64,000 nt of DNA, taken from NCBI GenBank assembly GCA_041738275.1, contig JBGSQD010000169.1:9410-73409 (forward strand), read 5' to 3'. Below, in pieces: positions 1 through 7,923 of this stretch (position 1 is its first letter; each line of letters starts with the position of its first letter). The notes under the pieces are model-generated. The model had not been told where the DNA came from. It did not search any database and saw only the letters and a program-made list of their open reading frames with translations. The position numbers and the translations under genes are program-made. This DNA comes from JACPFJ01 sp041738275. Its GTDB lineage: Bacteria > Desulfobacterota > Desulfuromonadia > Geobacterales > Pseudopelobacteraceae.

Positions 1-1864
1 TGTCGTATTTTTTCCTGTGAGTTGAAAAAAAAGTTTTGGCATCGTCGATGAATATTTTGCTGCGAGGGTCTGTATAGGCCAGATTCACCCTGGGTCTGAA
101 GTTCTTGGCTGCTTCCACCATGCCTGGTTCAATTTCCACGGTGTCGACCTGTTGCAAAGATGGGTTGCACAACAGGGTGTGAGCAGTAAGACCGGAGCCG
201 AGCCCTATGTTGGCTACTGTTTTTGCCTGAGGATGAAGACCCATCGGGATTGCGGCGGCCAGGATCATGGTCGCTTCGTCGGGCGAAGCCTGCCGATTCG
301 TCATGTTCATGTTGATGGATGCATCCGGCTTGCCATTCGTCCTTATGCTCAAGGTGCCGCTATTACCGAGGGTTAGGCTTACAGTGGCGGTTTTGCCGTC
401 CTTGTGATACATGATCTTGCCTTGTTCCGGGGTCAAAAGCCCTTTCCTGCGGTAAACCCCGGAAGCCATTTTGTAGGGGTCAAGTGTCACAAGGGATTCT
501 GTGGCCAAAACAACCCCCACGCACACGGTGACAAGTGCTGCCGATATGGCCAGGCTTTCAATGTTTTTCTGTGTAAGCGTTAGTAATGCCAGGCCAAGAG
601 CCAGATCAAGACATCCGCCCAGCATGATCAAACCTTTCAATCCAAAAAACGGCATCCCAAGATGGATAGCAAAGAGAACACCAACAATGGCGCCAACGGT
701 ATTCGCGGCATAGACAGCTCCAACACTCTTTTCACCATGATTCTCAGTAATCAATGCATAGGTGATCAGCGGCAAAGTGCTGCCTGCGCAGAAGGTTGTG
801 GGAAGCATTACAGCCAGGGCAATAGCATAACTGTAAAGATTGAAGAACTGGTAACCGGCTTCGGTATTGTCCAGCGTCTGCATCAGCCACTGCATTACCG
901 AAAAGGAGTTCCCATATATCGGCAGCGTGGCCAGAGCCAAAAGTCCCATCACAATCTGCACTATAACCAGAAATCTTACCGGATTGGCGATGCGATCGAT
1001 GCGGCGGTGGATCCAGAGGGCACCAAAAGCCAGACCGAAAATAAATGCGCTGATCATAAGCTCAAAGGCATGGGTTGAGCTGCCCATGACAAGGCTCAAC
1101 ATTCTGATCCAGCCGATCTCATAAACAAAGGAAGCGGCGCCTGTTACAAAAGAAGCAGTCAAAAGTATCCGATACAGGCTGTTCTTCCCGGGGCTGTCTG
1201 TTATTGCAGCTGGCACGCTGGCAGGACGGTAGTCGGCATCATATTTTTGGGCAAGAAACCATACTGTCAGAGCCAGCAAAATATTGATCATCCCGGCAAC
1301 CCTTATGGTTCCGGGCAGTCCCACCGCATTTATGAGTACAAATCCGCTCACCAGGACCCCGATTGCTGCCCCGAAACTGTTTGTAAAGTAAAGCATGGAA
1401 AGTGACTTTCCCTGTTTTTGGGGAAACATGCGCATCAGCGCTGTACTCATGAGTGGAAAAGGCATCCCGATCAGAATCGATTGCGGCAGGATGAGAATTG
1501 CCGAGAGCGCCCATTTGAAAGCATGTGCAGCCATAGGGTCATTCAGGTTGTAGATTACGGTTGTGTATGAGAGTTGCGTGATTGTGTCGAATACTTCATG
1601 GAAAAGGATGGCGAACAGACCGATGATTCCCTCGGCAAGAGCATAAATCTTCAGCAGATTTTTCCATCGTGGCGAATACTTGCTGCACAGGCCGGCTCCG
1701 ATTGCCATTCCGGACATGAATATTGCAAGTACCAGGGTCTGGGCATAGGCGGCATGTCCCAGATACAGTTTCATATAGTGGGACCAGATGGATTCATAAA
1801 TCAGGGCGGAAAACCCCGATAATGCGAAAAGGGTATAAATGAGATAACGGAAACTTACAGACAT
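1..1864 (-). CDS. Membrane-fused spermidine synthase-like protein (C-terminus beyond window)
   Basis: Reading the minus strand from ATG at 1864 gives an uninterrupted frame to the window edge, about 621 residues, so the C-terminus is missing. The first ~450 residues are a chain of hydrophobic segments typical of the membrane half of fused transporter/spermidine synthases. The last ~120 visible residues look like the start of a SpeE-type Rossmann fold, including EIEPGMV and, further on, FIDDAK, which are the usual aminopropyltransferase/methyltransferase-like positions. The family is widespread and mostly uncharacterised; polyamine synthesis is not proven for these fused forms. The gene is divergent from the zinc regulon, with about 300 bp between them. 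The start is supported by the position of the first membrane segment. Confidence 0.8.
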   Translation of the reverse strand, partial: MSVSFRYLIYTLFALSGFSALIYESIWSHYMKLYLGHAAYAQTLVLAIFMSGMAIGAGLCSKYSPRWKNLLKIYALAEGIIGLFAILFHEVFDTITQLSYTTVIYNLNDPMAAHAFKWALSAILILPQSILIGMPFPLMSTALMRMFPQKQGKSLSMLYFTNSFGAAIGVLVSGFVLINAVGLPGTIRVAGMINILLALTVWFLAQKYDADYRPASVPAAITDSPGKNSLYRILLTASFVTGAASFVYEIGWIRMLSLVMGSSTHAFELMISAFIFGLAFGALWIHRRIDRIANPVRFLVIVQIVMGLLALATLPIYGNSFSVMQWLMQTLDNTEAGYQFFNLYSYAIALAVMLPTTFCAGSTLPLITYALITENHGEKSVGAVYAANTVGAIVGVLFAIHLGMPFFGLKGLIMLGGCLDLALGLALLTLTQKNIESLAISAALVTVCVGVVLATESLVTLDPYKMASGVYRRKGLLTPEQGKIMYHKDGKTATVSLTLGNSGTLSIRTNGKPDASINMNMTNRQASPDEATMILAAAIPMGLHPQAKTVANIGLGSGLTAHTLLCNPSLQQVDTVEIEPGMVEAAKNFRPRVNLAYTDPRSKIFIDDAKTFFSTHRKKYD

Positions 1865-2099
1865 TTAGTGGCCCTTTCCGATCGTAAGCTGTGCTACCTG
1901 GAAATCAGTGCGAGCTGTTTTGCATCCCTGCCGGTAAAGAGAGCACTGTGGATAAACGTCTCAATTTGATTTGAAAATGAAATGTATTCTGTGTTGCCAA
2001 ACTTAAATATAGTCTGAATAAATACAATAAAACTGACTAATTAACAATAGATAACTTAATGAGGGCAAGGTCTGCACAAAACAGATACTTTCTAGCTGA

Positions 2100-2128
2100 T
2101 TGACGTTAAGTCATTTGCTCTGTATAAA
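2100..2128 (+). promoter_or_regulatory. Predicted sigma-70 promoter of the zinc operon
   Basis: TTGACG (2100-2105) and TATAAA (2123-2128) are separated by exactly 17 bp, 36 bp before the zur-like start codon. A small inverted repeat, TGAC-GTTAA-GTCA (2101-2113), overlaps the -35 box and could be an operator for the product of the first gene. The rest of the 1865-2163 gap is AT-rich and shows nothing else clear. Confidence 0.55.
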
Positions 2129-2163
2129 TAAAAGAAACTTTCATTTAGATTGGGCAATTCACC

Positions 2164-2607
2164 ATGGATCAGGAACAGAGTACAGCAACACTAAGGCAGC
2201 TCCGTTTCAAGGTGACTCCGCAACGCCTCGAAGTCATGCAATGTCTCGGGGACGAGCAGTCATATCTCTCCGCTGATGAGGTCTGGAACCGCATCAAGCC
2301 CAGGCTTGGCAGCATCAGTCTCCCTACGGTATATCGCATCCTGGACGAGCTGGCGGAAAACGGTGTCATAACCCGCATCTTCCGGTCTGACCGCAAACAA
2401 TACTATTTCCTGTGCTCGAATCAGGGGCATCACCACCATTTTGTGTGCGAGTCGTGCCGGCGTGTAGAGGATATAGACCTGTGCTGCCTGGAGGGGGTTG
2501 CCCAGGAAATCGCCCGTAATTCCGGCGGCAGCGTGACCTCGCATATCCTCCAGATCAACGGCCTCTGCGGCCTGTGCAGCGAATCCGCACCAGGGGCTTT
2601 GCTATGA
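2164..2607 (+). CDS. zur: Fur-family regulator, probably zinc-sensing (Zur)
   Basis: This 147-residue protein has the Fur layout. An N-terminal winged helix includes VTPQRLEVMQCL and LPTVYRILDEL. The dimerisation domain carries HHHHFVCESCRRVEDID and a second CxxC pair near the C-terminus (GLCGLCSE), the structural zinc site. It is the first gene of an operon whose next three genes form a high-affinity zinc importer, and its stop overlaps the znuA start (ATGA). Zinc specificity is inferred from this context; Fur or PerR specificity cannot be excluded by sequence alone. Autoregulation is plausible given the repeat over its -35 box. Confidence 0.82.
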   Translation: MDQEQSTATLRQLRFKVTPQRLEVMQCLGDEQSYLSADEVWNRIKPRLGSISLPTVYRILDELAENGVITRIFRSDRKQYYFLCSNQGHHHHFVCESCRRVEDIDLCCLEGVAQEIARNSGGSVTSHILQINGLCGLCSESAPGALL

Positions 2608-3572
2608 AACGCTCGTTCCTGCTGTTTATTCTTGTGCTGCCGGCCCTGGCCCTTCTTATGGTCGCTGGCTGTGCCCGGCATGATCAGAAACAGTCCGCCA
2701 AGCTGCAGATCATCACCTCTCTTTTCCCTCTTTATGATTTTGCCCGAACCATAGCCGGAGATAAGGGTGAGGTTTTCCTGCTGCTCCCCCCCGGCATGGA
2801 ACCGCACAACTTTGAACCCAAACCGGACGATATTATGCGGATCAGCAAGGCCGGGCTGTTTGTTTACACTAACCGCTATATGGAACCATGGGCGGAAACG
2901 ATCATCAAGGGGATGGACCGCCGAAAGTTGCGCGTGGTGGATGCCGGACAGGGAGTGAACTACCTGAAAGCCGGGACAGATGCCGGTCATGATCATGAAG
3001 GTGATACCGGTCATGATGCAGAAGGTCATAGCAACGGCGTGGATCCGCACATCTGGCTTGATTTCGGTAATGCCAAGATAATCGTGGCTAATATCCTGGA
3101 AGGATTCGTGGCCGCTGATCCCGCCAATGCCTCGTATTATCGAACAAATGCCGCTGGACTCGCAGCAAAGCTGGATGATCTGGATCAGCGCTACCAACTG
3201 GGATTGGCATCCTGTGCTACCAGGGTGTTCCTGCATGGAGGGCATTTTACCTTCGGATATCTGGCCAGGCGCTATGGCCTGGAATATCATTCCCTGAGCG
3301 GGGTTTCGTCAGAGTCTGAACCCTCTGCAAGCCGGATGACCGCCATGGCCCGTCAGATCAAGCAGTCCGGGGTGCGCTACCTGTTTGCCGAGGAGCTTCT
3401 GTCGCCTCGTCTGACCGAAACACTGGCTGAAGAAACCGGGGTAGGGGTGCTGAAACTCCATGGCGCTCACAATCTGGGGCGTGACGATTTTCAGCACGGT
3501 GTAACCTTTATCGCTTTGATGGAAGGGAATCTGACTAATCTGCAAAAGGGGCTGGCATGTCGCACGAAGTAG
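2604..3572 (+). CDS. znuA: Zinc ABC transporter periplasmic binding lipoprotein
   Basis: This is a cluster A-I solute-binding protein of about 322 residues, which delivers Zn(II) (possibly Mn) to the ZnuBC permease. The start at 2604 was chosen because it directly precedes a lipoprotein signal peptide ending in VAGCA. The conserved metal-site region MEPHNFEPKPDD is followed by a His/Asp-rich loop (HDHEGDTGHDAEGH), typical of zinc rather than manganese binders. Later come VDPHIWLD and a GGHFTFGYLA region with further His ligands. The 5' end overlaps the regulator by 4 bp, and the 3' end overlaps the ATPase gene by 16 bp, so translation is probably coupled. Confidence 0.9.
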   Translation: MKRSFLLFILVLPALALLMVAGCARHDQKQSAKLQIITSLFPLYDFARTIAGDKGEVFLLLPPGMEPHNFEPKPDDIMRISKAGLFVYTNRYMEPWAETIIKGMDRRKLRVVDAGQGVNYLKAGTDAGHDHEGDTGHDAEGHSNGVDPHIWLDFGNAKIIVANILEGFVAADPANASYYRTNAAGLAAKLDDLDQRYQLGLASCATRVFLHGGHFTFGYLARRYGLEYHSLSGVSSESEPSASRMTAMARQIKQSGVRYLFAEELLSPRLTETLAEETGVGVLKLHGAHNLGRDDFQHGVTFIALMEGNLTNLQKGLACRTK

Positions 3573-4309
3573 TCAGAACAGAACGTCTTTGCTGCAGCTA
3601 TAATGTGGGGCGGGTTCTGGAGGATGTCTCCATAATTGTTGAGGCAGGTGATTATGTCGGCATCGTCGGTCCCAACGGTTCCGGCAAAAGCACCCTTGTG
3701 CAGGCCCTGATCGGGCTGGTAGCGATCAGCGAGGGGCGCGCCTCCCTTTTTGGCGTGCCCTGCGATAATTTCTCCTCCTGGGGGAGGATCGGTTACCTGC
3801 CGCAAAGCCTGCGGCTGCTGAATCCGGTATTTCCGGCAACCGTGGCTGAAACGGTTGGCCTTGGCCTGTTGTCCCAGAAGCGATTTCCCCGCAAGATGAC
3901 ACGGGATGACTGGGAGCATGTGGATGCTACCCTCGACAGTTTAGGTGTTTACGACCTGAGGCTTAAACTTATAGGTGAGCTGTCTGGTGGCCAGCAGCAG
4001 CGGGTACTGTTGGCGCGTGCGCTGGTGAACAGTCCCGAATTGCTGATCCTGGATGAGCCGACAGCGGCCCTGGACCCTGAAACACGGGAGCGTTTCTACG
4101 CCCTGATTGCCGACATAAACCGCTCGCAGGGCGTGACCGTGCTGCTGGTGACCCATGATACCGGGGCGATCGGTCAGCATGCCACCAAGATGCTGTATCT
4201 CGATAAGCGGGTCTTGTTTTACGGCAGTTTTGATGAGTTCTGCGCCTCGAAAGAGATGTCGGCACTCTTCGGCACCCATTCCCAGCATCTTATGTGTCAC
4301 AGGCACTGA
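3557..4309 (+). CDS. znuC: Zinc ABC transporter ATP-binding protein
   Basis: This 250-residue ABC ATPase has Walker A GPNGSGKST near residue 36, a Q-loop (YLPQSL), the signature LSGGQQQR and Walker B LLILDEPTAALDP followed by the H-loop VTHD. It energises zinc import with the neighbouring permease. It starts inside the znuA 3' end, which fits a tightly coupled znuA-znuC-znuB order. Nothing is truncated; the length is normal for the family. Confidence 0.9.
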   Translation: MSHEVVRTERLCCSYNVGRVLEDVSIIVEAGDYVGIVGPNGSGKSTLVQALIGLVAISEGRASLFGVPCDNFSSWGRIGYLPQSLRLLNPVFPATVAETVGLGLLSQKRFPRKMTRDDWEHVDATLDSLGVYDLRLKLIGELSGGQQQRVLLARALVNSPELLILDEPTAALDPETRERFYALIADINRSQGVTVLLVTHDTGAIGQHATKMLYLDKRVLFYGSFDEFCASKEMSALFGTHSQHLMCHRH

Positions 4310-4311
4310 TC

Positions 4312-5148
4312 ATGAATACCAATATTCTCGAAATCCTTTCCTATGGTTTCATCCAGCGGGCGCTTCTGGCCGGATCGCTCATTGCCGTGCTCTGTTCGGT
4401 GCTGGGGGTGTTCCTGGTGTTGCGGCGCATGTCGCTGATCGGCGATGGTCTGGCCCATGTCACATTCGGCAGTACCGCCATTGCCCTGGCATTCAAACTT
4501 TATTCGGCCGCATCGCTTCTGGTGTCGCTGCCGATCGTGCTGCTGGCGTCACTGGGCATCCTCAAGCTGACCGAGAAGGCCCGACTGAGCGGTGACACCG
4601 CCATCGGAATTGTCTCGTCCCTGGGCATCTCGGCCGGTATCATCCTGGCAAGCGTTGGGGGAGGGTACAATGTTGACCTGTTGAGCTACCTGTTCGGCAA
4701 TATCCTGTCGATCACGAGCGAGGAGGTCTGGATTGCCGCTGGTCTGTTCTGCGTGGTAATGCTGCTGCTGGCGCTCTTTTTCAACGAACTTTTTGCCATA
4801 ACCTTCAGCGAGGAACTGGCCAAGGTTTCCGGTATCCGCACCAACACCATCAACGCTGTTCTGGTGCTGCTGACGGCCCTTTCAGTTGTCCTGGCCATGA
4901 AGCTGGTGGGGATTATGCTGATATCGTCCCTGCTGATCCTTCCCGCTGCTTCGGCGCTGCAATTGGCCCGTAGTTTCAAGGGGTGCGTTGCCTTGGCGGC
5001 CCTTCAGGGATGCTGCTCGGTTGTGACAGGCATCTTTATATCGTTTCTGACCAACCTGCCCACCAGCGCAACCGTTGTAATGATCAATCTGGTGCTCTTT
5101 GGCTGCACCTTTCTTGTCCGCCGTTTGAAGATCCTCAAGCCGGCGTAG
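4312..5148 (+). CDS. znuB: Zinc ABC transporter permease
   Basis: This integral membrane protein of about 278 residues belongs to the ABC-3 family and has roughly eight hydrophobic helices. Recognisable family features are the N-terminal GSLIAVLCSVLGVFLVLRRM and the coupling-helix region EELAKVSGIRTN. ATG 4312 lies 2 bp after the znuC stop and was preferred. An in-frame GTG at 4294 would overlap znuC by 16 bp and has no better ribosome binding site. It forms the transmembrane channel for zinc import with ZnuC and ZnuA. Confidence 0.88.
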   Translation: MNTNILEILSYGFIQRALLAGSLIAVLCSVLGVFLVLRRMSLIGDGLAHVTFGSTAIALAFKLYSAASLLVSLPIVLLASLGILKLTEKARLSGDTAIGIVSSLGISAGIILASVGGGYNVDLLSYLFGNILSITSEEVWIAAGLFCVVMLLLALFFNELFAITFSEELAKVSGIRTNTINAVLVLLTALSVVLAMKLVGIMLISSLLILPAASALQLARSFKGCVALAALQGCCSVVTGIFISFLTNLPTSATVVMINLVLFGCTFLVRRLKILKPA

Positions 5149-5184
5149 CCGTTATCAAACTTGACTATTACCCGGACAGCAATC

Positions 5185-5601
5185 ATGCCGACTAAGCCGC
5201 AATTCCCAATCAAAATATTTTACGACGGCTCATGTTCTGTCTGCAGCACGGAGATAGAACACTATCTGCACCAGAACCACGACAACAAGCTTCTGGGGGT
5301 GGACATCAGCGCCCCTGACTTCGATCCCTCCCCATACGGCATCACCACGGAAGCATTCATGTACGAGCTGCATGTCATTGATCGGAAAGGCGAGATCTAC
5401 CGGGCCGTTGAGGCCTTCTGGGCCATCTGGCAGGCATTCCCGGCATCGACGTTGTATGGCATAATGGGTGCCGTCATTAATATGCCGATAGTGAATCCTG
5501 TTGCCCGTCTGCTGTACAAGGGCTTTGCCCGCATTCGTCCTTTTCTGCCGAAGAAGCATGTCTGCGACAGCGGGACCTGCAAGATCGACAGAAAGAGGTA
5601 A
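5185..5601 (+). CDS. DCC-family thiol-disulfide oxidoreductase-like protein (DUF393)
   Basis: This protein of about 138 residues opens with FYDGSCSVCS, the CxxC motif that names the DCC family (DUF393), in a thioredoxin-like context. The family is predicted to act in thiol-disulfide exchange, but substrates are generally unknown. It lies 36 bp after znuB on the same strand and may be the last gene of the zinc operon; whether it acts in metal handling is inference. ATG 5185 is preferred over an upstream TTG at 5161, because it places the first beta strand at the usual distance. A CDSGTC pair near the C-terminus adds a second possible thiol site. Confidence 0.75.
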   Translation: MPTKPQFPIKIFYDGSCSVCSTEIEHYLHQNHDNKLLGVDISAPDFDPSPYGITTEAFMYELHVIDRKGEIYRAVEAFWAIWQAFPASTLYGIMGAVINMPIVNPVARLLYKGFARIRPFLPKKHVCDSGTCKIDRKR

Positions 5602-5622
5602 TCCCTTAATTTTTCTTGATGA

Positions 5623-6030
5623 TCATTTCGGACAATTCCCTAACCGCTTGGCCTTGACCTTCATATTCATGGTCTGCCCTTGTGTCTGCATCTTCATGGT
5701 CGAGTCATAGGCATCCGTCTTGAAAATCGTCTCGCCGCTGAAAACACCGCTATTTTCACCGGTACACTTCATCTTCCAGCTGATTTTATTTCCGGACTGT
5801 TTAAAATCCGTAATGGTACAGTTTTTGTCAGTAGAGATTGTTTTCCTCTGATCCTTGACATCTTCCTTGGTGTAGCAGTGCTTTATCTTGGTCGGTGGGA
5901 TCTCCATGGGAATGCCCGGCATTTCAGTGGTGGTGATCAGTTCCCAGTACCCCTCGCGCATTGTTTCGGCAGCAAAGATGGTAGCCGGGAGGACCAGGGT
6001 TGAAAGAACGGCGATGGCAATCTTTTTCAT
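5623..6030 (-). CDS. DUF3617 family exported protein
   Basis: This 135-residue protein has a clear Sec signal peptide (cleavage after about residue 20, IFA-AET). The mature part resembles DUF3617: REGYWELITTTEMPG near the start, a conserved Cys in KHCYTKED and a second in KNCTITDFK, then a beta-rich C-terminal half ending GNCPK. The function of the family is unknown; the fold is expected to be periplasmic and disulfide-stabilised. It is convergent with the zinc operon, with only 21 bp between stops. Confidence 0.75.
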   Translation of the reverse strand: MKKIAIAVLSTLVLPATIFAAETMREGYWELITTTEMPGIPMEIPPTKIKHCYTKEDVKDQRKTISTDKNCTITDFKQSGNKISWKMKCTGENSGVFSGETIFKTDAYDSTMKMQTQGQTMNMKVKAKRLGNCPK

Positions 6031-6125
6031 GGTTTAATCTCCTTTGTCAAACTGGATGATGCTGCTGGATTATATCCGGATGGTGGCCATAGTGTGCACT
6101 TTGTGAAATTGAAATGGTTCATGGT

Positions 6126-6806
6126 TCAAATCCTTCGCAAAACGTTGAGCCTCCGTCCAGCATCGAGGATGATTCCGTTCTCGCTCCGGTGCAGGTCAAG
6201 AAACCACTTGACGTCTAAGACGAATGTTTCCGGCTGCTGCTGGTAATCCGGCAGCATGTTGGTAAGGAAATCCTCGTCATTGTCAAACTGAAACAGCGTG
6301 CGGAAAAGTATGGTTTCTTCAACAATCCACCCCTTCAAGGCATGCATGGCGCGAATTGCCGCCTCCCTTGCAGGCCGTTCATCACCGCTGCCGGCTCCAA
6401 AGCGCTCCTTTGCCTTGGTGAATGAGCCGCCGTTTCCCGGTTCGACAACAACAACGACACCATTTTTATTCAGAAGTTCGGCAGCCTGGCGCAGGCTGTC
6501 GGACATTTCCGTTACAGGGACGTGGTGGAAGGAGAGGGTATAGATAACCACGTCAAAGCTGCCTGCCGGCAGATCCGGCACTCCGGTCGGCGCCAGCATG
6601 AATTCGACATTGCCTGAGTCTGTGGTTTTCCGTGCAATTTCCAGCGCAGCAGCGTCAGGATCGGTAGCAACCACACGCTTGGCATGCAGTGCCAGGTCCC
6701 GCGTTATCCTTCCTTTGCCGCAGCCGATTTCAAGAACATCCTTGCCGCTGATGACGCACTGGGACTGAATCGTGGCTATATACTGGTTTGTCGGATCTTG
6801 AAGCAA
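6126..6806 (-). CDS. Class I SAM-dependent methyltransferase
   Basis: This 226-residue protein has motif I VLEIGCGKGRITRDLA, an acidic loop (VATDPDAAALEIA), and the motif II/III stretch FDVVIYTLSFHHVP, all typical of UbiE-like class I methyltransferases. The start is TTG 6806, preceded by GGAGG at a good distance. The substrate cannot be told from sequence. It sits just downstream of the CGGC-domain gene on the same strand, possibly co-transcribed. Confidence 0.8.
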   Translation of the reverse strand: MLQDPTNQYIATIQSQCVISGKDVLEIGCGKGRITRDLALHAKRVVATDPDAAALEIARKTTDSGNVEFMLAPTGVPDLPAGSFDVVIYTLSFHHVPVTEMSDSLRQAAELLNKNGVVVVVEPGNGGSFTKAKERFGAGSGDERPAREAAIRAMHALKGWIVEETILFRTLFQFDNDEDFLTNMLPDYQQQPETFVLDVKWFLDLHRSENGIILDAGRRLNVLRRI

Positions 6807-6833
6807 CTTTGTCCTCCTCTGCCGGGTTTGTTC

Positions 6834-7280
6834 TTAATCATAAAGTGCGCGGGTCGCTTCATCAGACATGGTCGGTGCGATGAGCGGTTTCCAGGCCGGA
6901 TCGTCCCATGTGCCAAGCTGGGTGTGCATATCAAGATATTTTTTGGGTATCGGATGAGTGCCTACAACAACCTTTACCACATAGCGTTTTTCAAGAAAAG
7001 CTTTGAATGTGTTGATAGAGGGGCAGGGGGGATAGCCAACGACCATGCCGGTAGCTAAATGAATTACCTGAGCGCCGTTTTTTACCATCTCTTCGCCGGC
7101 ATTTTCTATGTTGCCACCAGGGCAGCCATCGCACGTTGTAAATCCGACCAATTCAATTTCTTCCTTTGCGTAAATGCTGAACGCCCCTTCCTTGTTCCTC
7201 ATTGACCTGAGACACTTCCCGCCGGCACAGCAGCGGTAGCGATCACAGATGATTATTCCGATCTTTGTCCTTGAAGTCAT
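6834..7280 (-). CDS. CGGC domain protein (putative metal-binding)
   Basis: This protein is about 148 residues long. ATG 7280 was chosen because AGGAG lies 7 bases upstream; a longer frame to 7349 lacks such a site. It carries many cysteines in the CGGC-domain arrangement: DRYRCCAGGKCLRSM near the N-terminus, TTCDGCPGGN in the middle and GYPPCPS further on. The domain is common in anaerobes and is thought to bind metal or an iron-sulfur cluster, but its role is not established. The C-terminal part is less conserved. Confidence 0.75.
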   Translation of the reverse strand: MTSRTKIGIIICDRYRCCAGGKCLRSMRNKEGAFSIYAKEEIELVGFTTCDGCPGGNIENAGEEMVKNGAQVIHLATGMVVGYPPCPSINTFKAFLEKRYVVKVVVGTHPIPKKYLDMHTQLGTWDDPAWKPLIAPTMSDEATRALYD

Positions 7281-7372
7281 AGATACTCCTTTACAAGATA
7301 TTATTTTCATCCATTCAAATTCCTGTTGCGAATGCAGTAAGCGCACCATCCGTAGATCAGGATGGCGGTGTA

Positions 7373-7777
7373 CTATGAAGAACGGGTGGTGATCACGAAC
7401 TCAGGCGGGTCCATGAGCACCTTTTTTACCGAGCAGAGCCCGGCTGCCCTGGCTATGGCCTTTTGGTATTTTTCAGGAAAACCGGTAGGGAGAGCGATTT
7501 CGATGGCTATGGTGCTGAGTTTCTTTCTTCCTTCTGCATCGGTGGAAAACTCCATTTTCTGGGTAAGAGCCAAACCTTCGGTGGAAATTTGCCGCTGCTG
7601 GCAGAAACTGAGAACGTAAATGCCGGCACAGGTTCCGAGGGAGGCGAGGAAGTAGTCGAAAGGGCTTGGCGCAGACCCCGCACCTCCATCATCTGTTGGC
7701 TGGTCGGTGGGAATTATTTGCCCATTGATTTCTGCATTAACTTTTTCCCCTCCAGGGAAGGTGATTTTCATTTCCAT
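7373..7777 (-). CDS. OsmC family protein
   Basis: This 134-residue protein has the OsmC/Ohr layout. A beta N-terminus (MKITFPGGEKVNAEINGQ) leads to the central helix with PFDYFLASLGTCAGIYVLSFC, which holds the first reactive cysteine, and the second is in RAAGLCSVKKVL. In the Ohr/OsmC family the pair reduces organic hydroperoxides. This branch (lacking the Ohr-typical arginine context) is usually annotated only as OsmC-like, so substrate specificity is left open. It is a probable single gene between the CGGC gene and the GGDEF fusion. The 146 bp upstream (7778-7923) show no clear feature. Confidence 0.8.
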   Translation of the reverse strand: MEMKITFPGGEKVNAEINGQIIPTDQPTDDGGAGSAPSPFDYFLASLGTCAGIYVLSFCQQRQISTEGLALTQKMEFSTDAEGRKKLSTIAIEIALPTGFPEKYQKAIARAAGLCSVKKVLMDPPEFVITTRSS

Positions 7778-7923
7778 GTGTTTGAGCCTCTTTAGTTTTT
7801 TCTCAATCCTTGCGTGGCAATGACCTTTCTAACCCTACTTCGATGAGACTGGAGCCGTAGGCCTGCTTGAAGAACCTGCGCGAAGGAGAGCTGACCGGGA
7901 TCTGACCATTGCCCCCCCCATGC

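Noticed and set aside
2430..3290. Long open frame antisense to znuA (286 residues)
   Set aside because: It lies opposite a gene with clear ZnuA motifs and a lipoprotein signal, and its translation shows no domain or ribosome site.
4294..4311. GTG 4294 as the znuB start
   Set aside because: It overlaps znuC and has no better ribosome site than ATG 4312, which gives the usual ZnuB N-terminus.
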